Assembly (NCBI RefSeq): GCF_002127325.2
Contig: NC_035440.2
Span: 76,485,523 to 76,549,522, forward strand
Length of the DNA stretch: 64,000 nt
Direction: 5' to 3'
Source: Helianthus annuus
Lineage: Eukaryota > Streptophyta > Magnoliopsida > Asterales > Asteraceae
Part shown: positions 12,501-24,483 of the stretch, piece after piece
Position numbering within the stretch: the first letter of the stretch is position 1
Layout of the letters: the number at the start of each line of letters is the position of its first letter
Translations under genes and position numbers: made by a program
Notes under the pieces: generated by a model
What the model was told of the DNA's origin: nothing
Seen by the model: only the letters and a program-made list of their open reading frames with translations
Database searches by the model: none

Positions 12501-14193
12501 ACACTACCTTTATGGTACGAAGTGCACAATCTTCACAGATCACAAGAGCCTCCAGCACATATTCAACCAGAAAGAGTTGAACATGAGGCAAAGACGATGG
12601 GTCGAGCTGTTGAATGACTACGACTGCGAGATAAAGTATCACCCAGGGAAGGCAAATGTGGTCGTCGATGCCCTAAGTCGTAAGGAGAGGATCAAACCCA
12701 TAAGGGTTAGAGCTTTGGAAATGATTATTCAGACCAATCTTTCTTTGCGCATTCGTGCCGCGCAGAAAGAAGCTCTCAAGGAAAGAAACCTGGAAGAAGA
12801 GTATCTCCGTGGGATGGAGAAGTTATTGGTACCAAACAGGGAAGGAACGTTGTGTTTTGAGAACAGGATTTGGGTTCCTCTGTTTGGGGGGTTAAGGAAG
12901 GTTATTTGCGATGAAGCTCACAAATCGCGGTACTCTATCCACCCTGGAGCGGATAAGATGTACCAGGATCTTAAAGATTACTATTGGTGGCCTAGGATGA
13001 AAGGTGATGTTGCTGTTTATGTGAGCAAATGTTTAACATGCGCCAAGGTTAAGGCAGAATACCAGAAGCCTTCAGGACTTCTGCAACAACCAGAGATTCC
13101 CAAGTGGAAGTGGGAACAAATCTCTATGGATTTTATTACAAAGTTGCCAAGAACGCCCAGAGGCCATGACACTATTTGGGTAATAGTGGACCGTTTAACG
13201 AAGTCAGCACACTTCCTACCTATCCGAGAGAAGGATAATACGAGCAAATTGGCTGAAATTTACATGAGAGAGATTGTTACACGCCATGGAGTACCTCTCT
13301 CGATTATCTCTGATAGAGACGGAAGGTTCGTGTCAAGGATATGGCAATCTTTCCAGGAAGCTTTTGGCTCCAAGTTGAATCTGAGCACAGCTTTTCACCC
13401 GCAGACCGACGGTCAAAGCGAGCGGACGATTCAGACGTTAGAAGACATGCTGAGAGCATGTGTGATGGATTTGGGCGGTAGCTGGGATAAGCATTTACCC
13501 CTGGTTGAGTTTTCATACAACAACAGCTACCACACCAGTATTGGTGCCGTGCCGTTTGAAGCTTTATATGGGCGCAAGTGCAGATCGCCGCTTTGTTGGG
13601 CTGACGCAGGTGATAGACAATTGGTTGGTCCTGAAATGGTACAGGAAACCACAGATAAGATCGCACAGATACGGGACCGCATCAGTGCGGCTCGTGACAA
13701 GCAGAAAGCCTACGCGGATCGAAGCAGGAAACCTCTAGAGTTTGAAGTTGGTGAGATGGTTTTGTTGAAGGTATCACCCTGGAAGGGTGTGGCACAATTT
13801 GGGAAACGTGGAAAGTTGAACCCGAGGTATATTGGACCGTTCAAGATCTTGGAGAGAATCGGGTTAGTAGCTTACAAGTTGGACCTACCTGCCGAACTAA
13901 ATGGTGTTCACGATACATTTCATGTATCCAATCTGAAAAGAAGTCCAACTCAAGATAACGTTGCCATTCCTACCGACGAAATTCATGTTGATGACACGCT
14001 CCACTTCGTTGAAGAACCTGTTGAGGTCACGGATTGGAAAGTTAACAAGACCCGCCAGAGCAGTGTCAAACTCGTTAAAGTTCGTTGGAATGCTAGACAT
14101 GGTCCTGAATTCACCTGGGAGCGTGAGGACCGAATGAAAGAGAAATACCCCCACTTATTTCCTGAGAACCCTGCTTCTACAAGCAGAACTTAA
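9580..14193 (+). pseudogene. gag-pol: Gypsy gag-pol polyprotein (D), one in-frame TGA
   Basis: A single frame of 1537 codons runs from the ATG at 9580 to the TAA at 14191, with one internal TGA at 10471-10473 (codon 298). Gag domain spans ~60-235. Cys/His knuckles flank the TGA ([14 protein letters not shown] ~307; [14 protein letters not shown] ~388). Protease has FDTGAD (~441); RT has [12 protein letters not shown] (~778). RNase H follows ([25 protein letters not shown]). Integrase follows with an HHCC finger (HPGADK, CLTCAK) and its D,D,E core (DFITKL ~1184, SDRDGR, ERTIQT). The C-terminus ([19 protein letters not shown]) is a chromodomain-like module that would target heterochromatin. The TGA interrupts a likely CGA Arg codon, a CpG-type C-to-T change. 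All other blocks look intact. Confidence 0.95.
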
Positions 14194-14218
14194 AATTTCG
14201 GGACGAAATTTTTCTAAC

Positions 14219-14228
14219 GGGGGGAGAA
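14219..14228 (+). promoter_or_regulatory. polypurine tract of D
   Basis: GGGGGGAGAA abuts the 3' LTR at 14229. It is the RNase H-resistant primer for plus-strand synthesis. Confidence 0.92.
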
Positions 14229-17200
14229 TGTGACAACCCTCACTAAACCAGGTATCCGTACGATTTAATTAACTATTAATTGTTGCTTAATTACTGTGCT
14301 TAACTGAGATTGCTGATAAACTGCTACTTAACTGTTGATACTTGTACATATCTGCATCATACTTTGATTTCCGTCACTACATTATTTATTTACTGAACTC
14401 TAGTGACAAACATGATGCACAAAAGCACAGTAGCATTTGAACGGATAACCTATTGAACATGCTGATATAGCCAGCATCAGGCAGACACTGCCTCTAAAGG
14501 CCTTTATGAGCCAGAAATATTTTACTACACCCATAGTGTGTGTAGGGATACAAGGGTTGTATAACTGCGTCTCTAGGAATAAGATGTAATGATAGGATGT
14601 GCCTAAAACGTACTCTAAGCACGAAACACAGCACTTTTATCAACACACTAGCTTCTAGCTAACTAATAAAGTGCCAAAACATGAGGAAATATTCCTGACA
14701 CTTTGCAGAATAAATTGTGTCGCTAAAAATATTACTTACGACGCTTAAAAGATTACTTAAGCACTTTAACGGATTACTATCCAACCGAACAACCGGACTA
14801 TACCCGGAACATGAAAATATTGCCAGAAGTATTATTGGCCTTTTTCTGAGCCAGTTAGGGTCCCTGATTACCCTAACACCCGTATTATAACGTATCATAC
14901 AACTAACGGAGTTAACCCCTAAAGTTAACTTATTAGATGTAACTGAACTCTAACTACACCATTGAAATCGAACCATAGGACCCCCCCCCCCTTGGGCCGG
15001 TTCCATCTCCTTGTAACTAGGAGAGTACAAAGTTGAATATTAAATTGGTTTATGTTGGATATCAAGGTGACATAGGAACCATTGGACCAAGAACATGAAT
15101 TTTCCTATAAATACCATCACTTCACATTAGAGTTTCTCACACTTCACAACCCAACACACTCTCCTCTCTCTTGTCTCCCAACTCTCGGCCGAGAATCCCC
15201 ACCCCCACACATCCATTGTCGGCTCTTGATCTCTCCATTCCAAGTATCTACAAGCCTTACGGGTCACATATTAGGAGCTTTGAAGCAAGCGGAAGTGGAA
15301 GGACCTCGTTACTTAGCTTTTATCCACCACCTTTTCGCCTAGATTCTTCCCTAGCCCCGAGCTAGAGGTATAATGTTTAAAACTCACTCTCGAACGTATC
15401 TAAAGTGGTTAATATGATTTACAACGGTTAAAATGCGGAAACCCATCTTTTGAATCTATAAAGTTTACTAAAACTTGATTTTTGTTGGATAAAAGTTCAT
15501 AACTTGTGTAAAAGTTGTAGTGTTTGAATATGTTGATTATTGAGGCCCGATCTACGTTGTGGTGGCTCTGATCATCGTTTAACCCGACTTTGTTAAGATC
15601 ATAGATCTTGACATAAGCTTGTTTCTATCGGTACAAGGGTTAAAAGGTGAAACTCTACCACACGAAAGACATGAACTTGTGTAAAAGTATTTTGACTTGT
15701 AAAATAGTATCTAAAACTAGCGGATCTACGCATGTACAAGTGGTATATTCGTAGAACCAAGTGTCGAGAAAATCATGTTTTATAAAAGTCGGATGACACA
15801 CTAACAAATATGATTTTTACAAACTACAAGTGTGTAAACACTTGTGAAACAAAAGATCCGACAAGGTAACAATTTTTATAAAAGTTGTCGGGAAGTTGTA
15901 AAGAATGATTTATTCTAAAAACGGGGTTTTTACAAGATTAAACTATTTCACACATAGATCCACCAAATATAAGGAGATCTACACTTTAGTTTTCGGAAAA
16001 ACTACAAGTTCATGTAATAATGCGGTTTACATACCAATCAACTAGTTTGATGTGTTGAAACTAGTTTAATGTGTCGGAAATTGTTTGATTGAATCAAGAA
16101 ATTGTTGAAGTGATTTTGTAAAAGAAAATGATACGCTTGAAAGCGTGGCCACTTCCAGTTACAGGGGAAACTCTGGCGAAATTTTCTAAAACCTAACACT
16201 TAGAATTATTTACAAGTGTTAGAACTATTTTTGATATGATTTCAAAATATATTTCGCCATGACTTTATTGATTAAATAATCGGAGGTGGGATTTTCACAA
16301 AAGCTAAACGTGATAAATACTTATTCGATAAATATATTTTTCACCACACTGTTTATGATTATTTTGTGAAAATATATAAATATTATTTTTAGAGTAAAAA
16401 TAATATTTACAAACGTTGACGAACCCAAAATAATACAAACGCTTACACGACAAACGTATAAGTTACAACGGTAATTACTATTACCACTTAATCGTTAAAA
16501 CGTAACTTACGCTTTATACGGAAATATTCATAAACACGTATTTTGTCAACGTATTATTTCGGAAAGTATTAAGTGAAGAGAAAATATAATATTTTTGAGA
16601 AAAATATTTATATTTTGGAATGAGAAGTAAAAATATATTAAGTGGGACTTAATGAGATGATACAAATACACATGTATTAAATCCCCCATCCTTGGGAAGG
16701 AAATTAATTACCAAGTATATAAAAGGAACGGTTGTCTAACTGTTTCCCAAAACTTAAACTATAAAGCTAAGGCACGGCCATCCGTCTAATAGTATTAGCA
16801 CATGTAGGTCGTTGCACAGCTGCCTGATATTTGGAGTACTTGGTATAGCGACGCACTGACTGTGAGTTCATGTCCCCCTTTTCTCTTAATTATTTTCAGT
16901 TTTCTAAACTGCGGGGGAGAAATACATGTTACTTTGATTATGATTACTTTATACATGGTATGGTTAGCGTAAGGAGGGTTACTTTTAGATCATGTGAATG
17001 GGTAGGCGGAAACTTGAGGTCATTAATCCTCAGGGTAGGACCGAGGGGCAGGAGCGGTAGATCTATTTGGGTGTAGCGAGCCCAGTCCCAGGTCCAGCAT
17101 AACGGACCTTGGGATGACTTTGTTCCCGACGCATAAATTTGCTAGGTTTGAGCCTTCCTACTTGCATTTCACACATATCAATGGCCTTGCAAACCATTGG

Positions 17201-17644
17201 TGATCTCTTTTTCCTTATTTGCTACATACCAGGGTTTTTGATAAATACAAAGGTTTATTTACTCACTTTCACATGAACTCGCTCAACATTATTGTTGATT
17301 TTTCAACTTACATGTATTTCAGGGAATTAAAGATCTGGCACGGTATGGCATGTTTTCCGCTGCATTAGTCACCGAGGTCATCCAGGGTTTGGGGAATGTG
17401 ACTCTTTCCTGGACAAGTCACAGTCCTCAAATCATGTTATGTTATGTTATGTTTAGAGTTGTAATATTTGTGGGACAAGTTTGTGGTGGATAGGGTGTTA
17501 ACCCGTTAAGACAATGTTTTGATATTTTTATTTTAAATGGATGATCTTGCATATTTTTAATTCATATAGCTTTGTTATGATTAAGCTATGGTATTAAGAA
17601 GTCACACCAAATTAACCACGCTTCCGCAAAGCCAGGGTGTGACA
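14229..17644 (+). repeat. Element D 3' LTR
   Basis: 3416 bp, TGTGACAACC...GGTGTGACA, nearly identical to 3573-6987. Differences I noted include the TATA box, length of the C run (14981-14990 region) and a T-run near 16180. It keeps the intact TATAAATA at 15106-15113. Confidence 0.95.
15106..15113 (+). promoter_or_regulatory. intact TATA box in D 3' LTR
   Basis: TATAAATA is followed within ~70 bp by a CT-rich, ACACTCTCC-type leader. It is the counterpart of the altered site at 4448. Confidence 0.6.
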
Positions 17645-17951
17645 TATATTACAGCGTTTACAACCAAATCTCACACCGGCAGCACCTCGGTATGGAAATC
17701 AAGAACATATATATCTGATTTCGCTCATGTAACATATATATAGTGCAGGGATTTCGCTCATATGGACATGATGTCCATAAAAGCGAAACCCTATGGTTCA
17801 TATAAGCGAAACCTCCTGCTAAAGACCCTATGAGCGAAATCTCCTCACTAAACACAATACACTTCCTATTTTCTCGTAAAATGTGCCCTAATCTAACATT
17901 CTAAGACTAAGACTCGATACAAGACGAAGTCAATAGATGCATGCACTAACA
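17645..17951 (-). repeat. Element B 3' LTR, proximal part (after Gypsy D)
   Basis: Starts with the second TATAT target copy and matches the distal 302 bp of the 24484-24910 LTR. It contains a TATATATA promoter box (~17726) and inverted GCGAAA words, including a hairpin around TATGGACATGATGTCCATA near 17760. It ends at ACTAACA, directly beside the polypurine tract. Confidence 0.92.
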
Positions 17952-18353
17952 GACTCCCCCTCAGATGTTGACGAGTCTTAAGTGTCGAGTCTTCGCATCT
18001 TCAGTCTTGATCTGTCTCTGGGCTTCACTCTCTCAATCTTTTCTTGCAGGTCTTCAAACTCCCCCTTGCGATATGCTGGCATTTCTTCAGATCATCAGCA
18101 TCATCAGCTTTAGGATCGTTGTCTGGCTTTCCATCTTACAGCTTCTCAAGATTACTCAGCTGGCTCTTCATGTTTCAAGATCGTTGCTTGGCTACCTCCA
18201 ATCAGAATCCTCAGGTATCGGAACCTGGCTATCATCTAGCTTGGATCTCAGGAACGAATAATCTGGCTCATCTTATCCTGCAAAAACTGTACCTCAAAGT
18301 AAATTTCTCTCACATACATATTTCAAACATATAAACTTGTACTAACTCAGACT

Positions 18354-18542
18354 CAAGGACGTAGCTTAAGAGGGGCCGGGAGGGGCGCCCGACCCCCCGA
18401 ACTTTTCGCTCAGTAGTGTTATATATGTAGTTTTCATATTGAAATTTTTGGGTATATACGTTTTCGACCCCCCGGTTCTATAGAAATTTCTGGGTATATA
18501 CGTTTTCGACCCCCCCATTTTCATGGTCAAGCTTCGCCACTG
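18354..18542. mobile_element. hAT-type MITE
   Basis: A 189-bp insert with imperfect terminal inverted repeats (CAAGGACGTAGCTT at left; complement of the right end CAGTGGCGAAGCTT) and 8-bp target duplications CTCAGACT at 18346-18353 and 18543-18550. It has no ORF. The CAGTGGCG end and 8-bp duplication are characteristic of hAT. Two internal TGGGTATATACGTTTTCGAC repeats lie at about 18449 and 18490. Confidence 0.85.
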
Positions 18543-19003
18543 CTCAGACTCACCTTCAAAACCTAAACAAAATGATTTTTCAAATCAATCTGCTGAACCA
18601 CTTGAAGATTAAAAATAATCAGTTTTAAAGACAAACTCCCCCTCAAATTATACTCATCATGTTTAGCACTCAGAATTTTGAAAATCAGCTTTTCAATACC
18701 AGTTGTCGAAAATCTTTTTGAATTTTCAAAACTTTATGCTAAACATACTAAAAATCTTTTTGGATTTTGTAATAAAGAAAATGTAATGCAGTAAAGAAAT
18801 ATTTACAAACAATATTTTTGTGAGTTCGTGTAAGAGAATCATATCAGTTTTTGAGACAAGTCATCAACACCGTTAAGCATTATTTCATTTTAAGTTCTAA
18901 ACAATTCACTTAGATTGTCAGTATATTGGTCCACTTAAATTTTCACACAAATTTCAACTGATCCGAGATACGATGTTAATGTTTTAAGCTCTTGAACTTA
19001 TCC

Positions 19004-19080
19004 GTGTGTCCCACTACTTGAATATACTCCCGTATCCAGATCCCAATATTCAGTCTTACAGGTGAGTATACCACAGATGA
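19004..19080 (-). other. conserved non-coding block 1 (B copy)
   Basis: GTGTGTCCCA at 19004 and GGTGAGTATA at 19061 recur in element C at 27800 and 27861 with nearly the same spacing (57 against 61 bp) and similar filler. B and C LTRs are otherwise quite different. Confidence 0.65.
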
Positions 19081-19100
19081 TATCTGTTCAGGGGTTAAAT

Positions 19101-19156
19101 GCGAGGGCCGTGAGAGCTCAGGTCGATACTTCCGTATACGCAGAGAGATGACGACT
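19101..19156 (-). ncRNA. hairpin motif, degenerate copy (element B)
   Basis: On the plus strand: AGGTCG (19120-19125), inner stem ATAC/GTAT (19126-19129 with 19134-19137), loop TTCC, then ACGCAGA (19138-19144). The outer stem is weak (CTC/GAG and scattered pairs). It is recognised only by similarity to the better copies at 19276, 28221 and 28278. Whether it acts as RNA or DNA is unknown. Confidence 0.45.
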
Positions 19157-19275
19157 TCGACTTTTCGGTGTGTCCCCTTTAGAGGATCTTTTGATTTCAA
19201 CAGCAGTGACTATCAATTTTATTGCTTCATCAGCTTGCTGAGGGCGATGCTATGTTTCAAGCATTTGCGGAAAGC

Positions 19276-19327
19276 ATTATCCGGGGACTAGGTCAGTACT
19301 TCCATACAGCAGAAGTCCCGGGATAAT
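19276..19327 (-). ncRNA. conserved hairpin motif (element B)
   Basis: The outer stem 19276-19289 pairs with 19314-19327 at 13 of 14 positions. Inside are AGGTCA (19290-19295), a short inner stem GTA/TAC (19296-19298 with 19305-19307) around CTTCCA, and AGCAGA (19308-19313). The AGGTCA and AGCAGA sides recur in element C, while both stems differ in sequence but remain paired. Element sense RNA is the minus strand, where the sides read TCTGCT and TGACCT. Confidence 0.65.
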
Positions 19328-19439
19328 ACCCCAGATATCACTAAGCATAAAGACCTAGTATCTCAGAATAAGGGACCTTTCAAACAAGATTTCAGGGGTT
19401 ACCTATATATCCAAGAAATTGTTACCCACAGAATAAGCA

Positions 19440-19660
19440 AGTTTGAATTTTTTTAGGTTTATATCTCGTCACAATCTACTAAATGTGCAAAAACCTACTG
19501 GCATATCCGTAGTGAGATTGTTTATCACACTTTTAACTCTCCAATTCTTTAGCATGTTGTGACAGTCCACTGATGTACTATCATTTCCTCTTTTCACAAC
19601 GAAACTCATTTTTGATTTATCATGTTTTTGTCTTTTTCAAATTTTCTAATGTTTTTGGAT
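19440..19660 (-). other. conserved non-coding block 2 (B copy)
   Basis: An ordered set of words shared with C at 28590-28780: GTTTATATC, CCTACTGGYAYATC, TATCACACTT, GTGACAGTC, CTGATGTACTATCATTTC, then CTTTTC and CTCATTTTTGATTT. No frame is open across the pair, so the constraint or shared ancestry is non-coding. Confidence 0.65.
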
Positions 19661-20267
19661 TTTCTGAAATTTTCTACTCCCCCTAAAATGCAAACACACT
19701 AAGGAAATTTGAAAACAAACTAAGCTCTTGACCCACTTGAAGAAAAAATCAAAACAAACTGCACAGAAACATGACAACCGATATCAAATCGCCTCAATTC
19801 GCCATTCATTAGGCATAAACAATCTAAACTCCCCCTTTTACAAACCATTTTCTCATTTAGATTTCAAAACACTTAAGTTTGTTTTAATCAAAATGATTTT
19901 TCCGGAAAATGAGTTTGTTAAACCACTTGTAGGTTTATCACTTTGTTTCAGTACGGGGATATGGTTCATCATCTTGTCAGTTTTATCAAATGTAGTAAAT
20001 CAAGTACAACTTAATGTCCTTGATTTACTGTTTGCAGTCAAGCAACCTCTAAACCACTTTTAAGAATAACCAAACAATACCACTTGTATGTATATTCAAA
20101 ATGTCGATTCCTGCTTCACACTTACCAAACTGGAAGCTCCGGCGTAGTCCATTAACCTGTAAAGTTTTAATAATTTTAAGAACTTTTCATACAAACTCAT
20201 AAAACATGAATGATGCCGATTCCTGATCCACGATTACAAACTTGGGATCTCCGGTAAGTCAGGTTTT

Positions 20268-23200
20268 TCAAGCAAAGAAAATGTCCACCCAAGCCTGATC
20301 AGCTTTGGGTGAATTCAATTCAGATTTTGTTGGGGTGGAAGTTGCTTTCTTTTTAGCGTAAAAATCTTTTACCCCTTTTACCTTCCCATCAACCATCTTT
20401 CCAAAAATCTTCTTTACTTTCTCATTAAATGCTTTTACAACATTAAAATTATCCTTTTCAGAATAAACTTGATTTGAATTTTCAGCCTTTCCAACTTTTC
20501 TTTTAAAATTTTCAGTCCTTAATGGTGGAAAGTTCTCATCATCCATTGAAGGAACTGAGTTATCATCACTCTCATCAAACTGTGGCTCCTCTGATTTTAT
20601 GGAATCAGATTCATCGCCAGATTTTACTTCAGATTTCTTAACAACCCACTTTTGGCTGTCAAGTTTCACATTTTGCCTGTAAAATCTCTTCGAACATTCA
20701 CCAACTTCAAATGTCGAATTTTTGAAAACTTTAAATTTTTCAGTTGGTGGTTCGGTTTTATCAACAACAACTTCTTTCAGTTTTCCAGAAACTCCCTGTT
20801 TTGTCTTGGTTGATTTAGGACAATTCCATGCAATGTGTCCAACTTCATTGCATCTAAAATAGGTTCTGGTTTCTTTTTTCTGAACTTCATTTTCCTTTTT
20901 CTCAGCAAGGAATTTTTGATTTGATTGTCTCCAGAATTAGCTCTTCTTTTCCTCTTCAGCAGATGGATCTGAAACAAATTTTGTATTTCTTTTAGAAAAT
21001 TTTTCATTTTTATTGTTTTCTGGTGGAATAAAACCTAAGCCTTTCTTTTTGTAGCTACAATTTTGGTTAGGTTTCTTTTGAAGACCAGAACCAGAATTGT
21101 AACCCTTTTTCTTGTTTAAACGTTGTTGTGCTCTTGAGGTGTAAGGTCTTGGTTTTCTTGTAAGATTTTCATCTTTTATTTCAGAAATATTAATTTCTGT
21201 TAGTTTGAAAACCTTTTTGATCATTTCTGGTTTATCACCTCTTATTGGAAACTCTTTATCAAAATATAATTTGTCAGAAGCATTCAAAGTATACACAACT
21301 TCAAATGTTTCATCATTCAAATTAGATTTTGACAACAAAAACTCTTTACTGTAAACCCGTTTTCCCGATGATTTTGAACTCTTTTCGGACGAACTCGAAC
21401 TCCCAACTGACTGACGTGAACTTTCGGATTCGGACTTTGACTCTGACTCCTCATCTTTTTCCAACACCTGATCGACCACTCGTTTTATCAAATCGGACTC
21501 ATGATCTGTGTCGGATGCTGTGAACGTGACGTCAATATTGTCTGGTTAAACATCGGTTATCTCGGATTCTAACTTAATATTGACTACCTGTTTTAGTTCT
21601 TCCTCGTTAGGTTTTCTAGGCGAATACCCTTCCCAAATCAGAGGTGACACTTATTATAACAGACACCCTGTTTCTTACCAGTGTCCTTTTTCTTCTTTGA
21701 CTTTGTTTCTTCACCTTTAAACGCTTCAAAACCTTCCACTGTTGGATAAATTCTATCGATTATGTAGTCACAACTTGTGTAACTTCGCAGCAATCTTCTG
21801 ATTCTTTCATTCTCAGCTGCTTCACTATCCAACTCTTTCTTCCACTTTGCACATTCTTCGATGTACCAGTTGATCTCTTTCTGATTTGAAATCATGGTAG
21901 CATTCATCATCTTCAAAGCTTTCTCTCTTTCAGAGTTAGTCTTCTCCAGACTATTCACATGTCTATTCAATACATCATACGACTTTTTCAAATTCTTTAC
22001 ATCAAACAACAATTGTTCTTTCAACTTTTCTAACTCACTAAACCTCTCATCTTTTTCTATACATTGTTTACAAGACTCTAAACATGTAAGACAAGGTTTT
22101 GTGATTTCAACGATCTTCTCGACTTCAACAATTTTTTCAACTTCCACAATCTTCTCAACCACTTTGACTTCTTTCATTTCCTTTGCAGCTTTCCTCTCTT
22201 TCAGTTTCTTTAATTTTTCTGCAAAATAAAATTCAAAAGTGTCAGAAGATAAATGCATTTTTCCAAGATTTATCTGTTCCATCTCTTCATCACTATCACT
22301 TGTTTCTGATGAACTGTTTTCAGATGAAACAGATCCTTCATCTTCACTTTTCTCTTCATCAGATAACACATCTATCCATTCCTTCAACATTTCTGGCTTT
22401 CGAACAATATGTGCAATAAACGCTTAAACATTTGAATCAGCTGGAATAAACTTGTCCCAGCTAAAACCTTCAGCCATTTTCTCATCATCTTGATCAACAA
22501 TGCCATAATAAGCTTTCCTGTTTGCATCCTCGATCATTCTTCCATGTGCTGTTTGAGCTTCCTTTTGTTGATGCGGTTGATGAGTGATTTGCTGATAAAT
22601 GGATTTCCTATAATAATCATCTTTCCCAGACGACTCCTTTGCTCCTCTCGGCTCCTGATTCTTGCACTCTCTTTTAAAATGGCCTTTCTCCCTGCAACGA
22701 AAACCGACAACTTTAGATTTGCTTCCAAGAAGTCATTTCTTCCTGTAATCAATCTGAACTTTTCTGCTCTCCTCAAAACACTAACTAAGGCCCATTTAAT
22801 ATCCATCAGTTCCAGCTCCTCTGCATCGATTTGGTCATAATCTTCCTTTGTGAGCATCGGATTACCAATTCTTCCGGCAATCAACCCTTCATAAGACTAT
22901 AATGCAGTGACCAATAATCCCATATGATTCTTTAAAACCTCTTCAGAATAATTTTGTCCATTTTGAAGATATAAAGCCACATTGCACTGAATTAGATAAC
23001 CATTTCCAACAGATGCACTTTGAACACTTGGAGGATTCACATTTGAAAACCCACTAGTGTTGACTGAGCTTGGACTAGATGTTCCGGATGTGTTTCCTAC
23101 ACTAAAAGCTGTTTGAATTTTTGGACTAGCTTCAACTGTTTGAACATTTCCTTTATAGTACAATTTAATATCTTGTTGATGAGTTGAACTGTTCATTCTA

Positions 23201-23910
23201 GCAATTTTCTGCTGCTCCAGATCCTGTGCCTCCAACTTCTCGATAAACTGTGCAATTGATAACCTGCTAAACTGTCCGGAATTCTTCAATATCATCAGAT
23301 ATGTACCCTATTCCTTTTGCGGTAACGCAGCAGCAAGCTTTTCAACCCATTCTGCTGGAGTTTTTGTAATCTTCAACTGTGACATAATGCGTATAAGATG
23401 ACAGTATCTCTCAATAAGAGCCTTTGTTGTTTCACCAGGCATGCACGTAAACAGTTCAAACTCCTTTTTTAACAAAGCTGCTTTACTTTGTAGCATTTCA
23501 GTACTTCCCTCAAATTTCTTTTTAAGAGCTTCCCAGATAGAATAAGCATTTTCATCATGTTGAAGCAACACAAATATATCCTCTTTAACAGCTTGTTGTA
23601 ACAGATTGATCATCATTTTTTCTGCTTTGTAACTTTCTCTCTCTTGCTCAGTGAACTCTGAAATGATTTTACCAACTCCCACTGAATTCTTTGGCCTCTC
23701 ATATTCAGTTTCGATGCTCTCCCAAGCTTTTAGATGATTCGCCTCAACCCAATTCTCAAACCGTTACTTCCATCCGTGATAATCCTCAATTCCCATAAGT
23801 TTTGGGGGTTTTTGCATTGTTCCGGTTTCATTCTCCATTGTCATGGTCTTAGTAATGTCGGATGAACTAGTCGGGGTTGTAGCAAAAGCGTTGTAGAACT
23901 CAGTATCCAT
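20268..23910 (-). pseudogene. gag: large Sirevirus-like gag of element B, many breaks
   Basis: The start is the ATG at 23910 (MDTEFYNAFATTP). N-terminal capsid-like domain: YHGWK, IWEALKKKFEG, LLKKEFELFTCMPGE. It is followed by a CCHC knuckle CREKGHFKREC near 22690-22660, a long charged coiled coil (~22390-21640; repeated KIVEVEKIVEV, CLTCLESCKQC), a Ser/Glu-rich zone and a second knuckle near 20860-20820. Breaks seen: in-frame stops at 23764, 23308, 22897, 22424 and ~21547, with frameshifts near 22700, 21640 and 20930. Two of these stops fall where Trp is expected. The second knuckle has Tyr in place of its first Cys (YFRCNEVGHIAWNC). About 1.2 kcodons is long for Gag but fits Sireviruses, whose Gag carries coiled coils. 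Confidence 0.85.
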
Positions 23911-23929
23911 TTTTCAATGCACGTTGTTC

Positions 23930-24290
23930 AAACACAGGCACTTTTGAGCGAAACTAGGGTTCTGGGTGTCCTTAAGAGCGAAATCAGGGTTTTGGTGTAC
24001 ACAGGAGCGAAATCAGGTGTACTCTTGGGCGAAATCAGGATTGTTGGTACATAAAAGCGAAATCAGGTAGTCCTCATGAGCGAAATCAGGGTTTTAGATG
24101 ACCTTAAAAGCGAAATCAGAAATGCCTTATGAGCGAAATAGGGTTTGTGATCCTTGGAGCGAAATCAGAAGGTTCACATGAGCGAAATTAGGTCTCTTGG
24201 ATGTCCTTATGAGCGAAATTGGAGTGTACTATAAGCGAAATCCCAAAGTGTCCATATGAGCGAAACCTGATCGGAGGGTAATATGGTCCA
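23930..24290 (-). repeat. GCGAAATC repeat array in leader of element B
   Basis: About a dozen copies of (G)AGCGAAATCAGG or close variants, spaced ~20-35 bp, lie between the gag start and the primer site. All read GCGAAA on the plus strand. The same core is in B's LTR in both orientations. Confidence 0.85.
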
Positions 24291-24469
24291 TTTTTAGTCC
24301 GTATTTCAGTGTCAAACTTTCAGGGATTTGCCTATGATCAACTTCCTATAGTCTGTGAAAAATTGAGCAAGTTTTGACCGTAAAATCTCATTCTGATGAA
24401 GAAAGAAGGTGTAGAAGTAAGAATTTATGATGAAATCTAGCAAATCTCTGTAGAACTCCTCCTCCTGAA

Positions 24470-24481
24470 GCTCTGATACCA
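24470..24481 (-). promoter_or_regulatory. primer binding site of element B
   Basis: The minus strand reads TGGTATCAGAGC two bases from the 5' LTR at 24484; it matches initiator-Met tRNA. Confidence 0.92.
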
Positions 24482-24483
24482 TT

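Larger units (their letters stand above)
3573..17644 (+). mobile_element. Gypsy element D (Tekay/Del-like chromovirus), nearly intact
   Basis: A 14,072-bp plus-strand element with TATAT target duplications at 3568-3572 and 17645-17649. It has LTRs of ~3.4 kb, an iMet primer site at 6991, a 43-bp tandem array, an extra ORF at 7503-9128, gag-pol at 9580-14193 and a polypurine tract at 14219-14228. The order PR-RT-RH-INT with a chromodomain-like tail indicates a chromovirus. LTR copies differ at about a dozen positions in ~3.4 kb (~0.4%), so insertion was recent. The only coding lesion I see is one in-frame TGA. Confidence 0.95.
17952..20267 (-). other. 3' non-coding region of element B with several polypurine tracts
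   Basis: No coding frame of substance exists here. The sense strand has AGGGGGAG-type tracts (CTCCCCC on plus) next to the LTR at 17953 and again near 18058, 18637, 19677 and 19830. Repeated polypurine tracts before the 3' LTR are described for Sireviruses. It also holds a hAT MITE, two hairpin motifs and sequence blocks shared with element C. In a complete element pol would precede this region; here it is absent. Confidence 0.75.

Noticed and set aside
23930..24290. CRISPR-like array in B leader
   Set aside because: Short degenerate GCGAAATC words with irregular spacing and no cas genes; plant retroelement leader.
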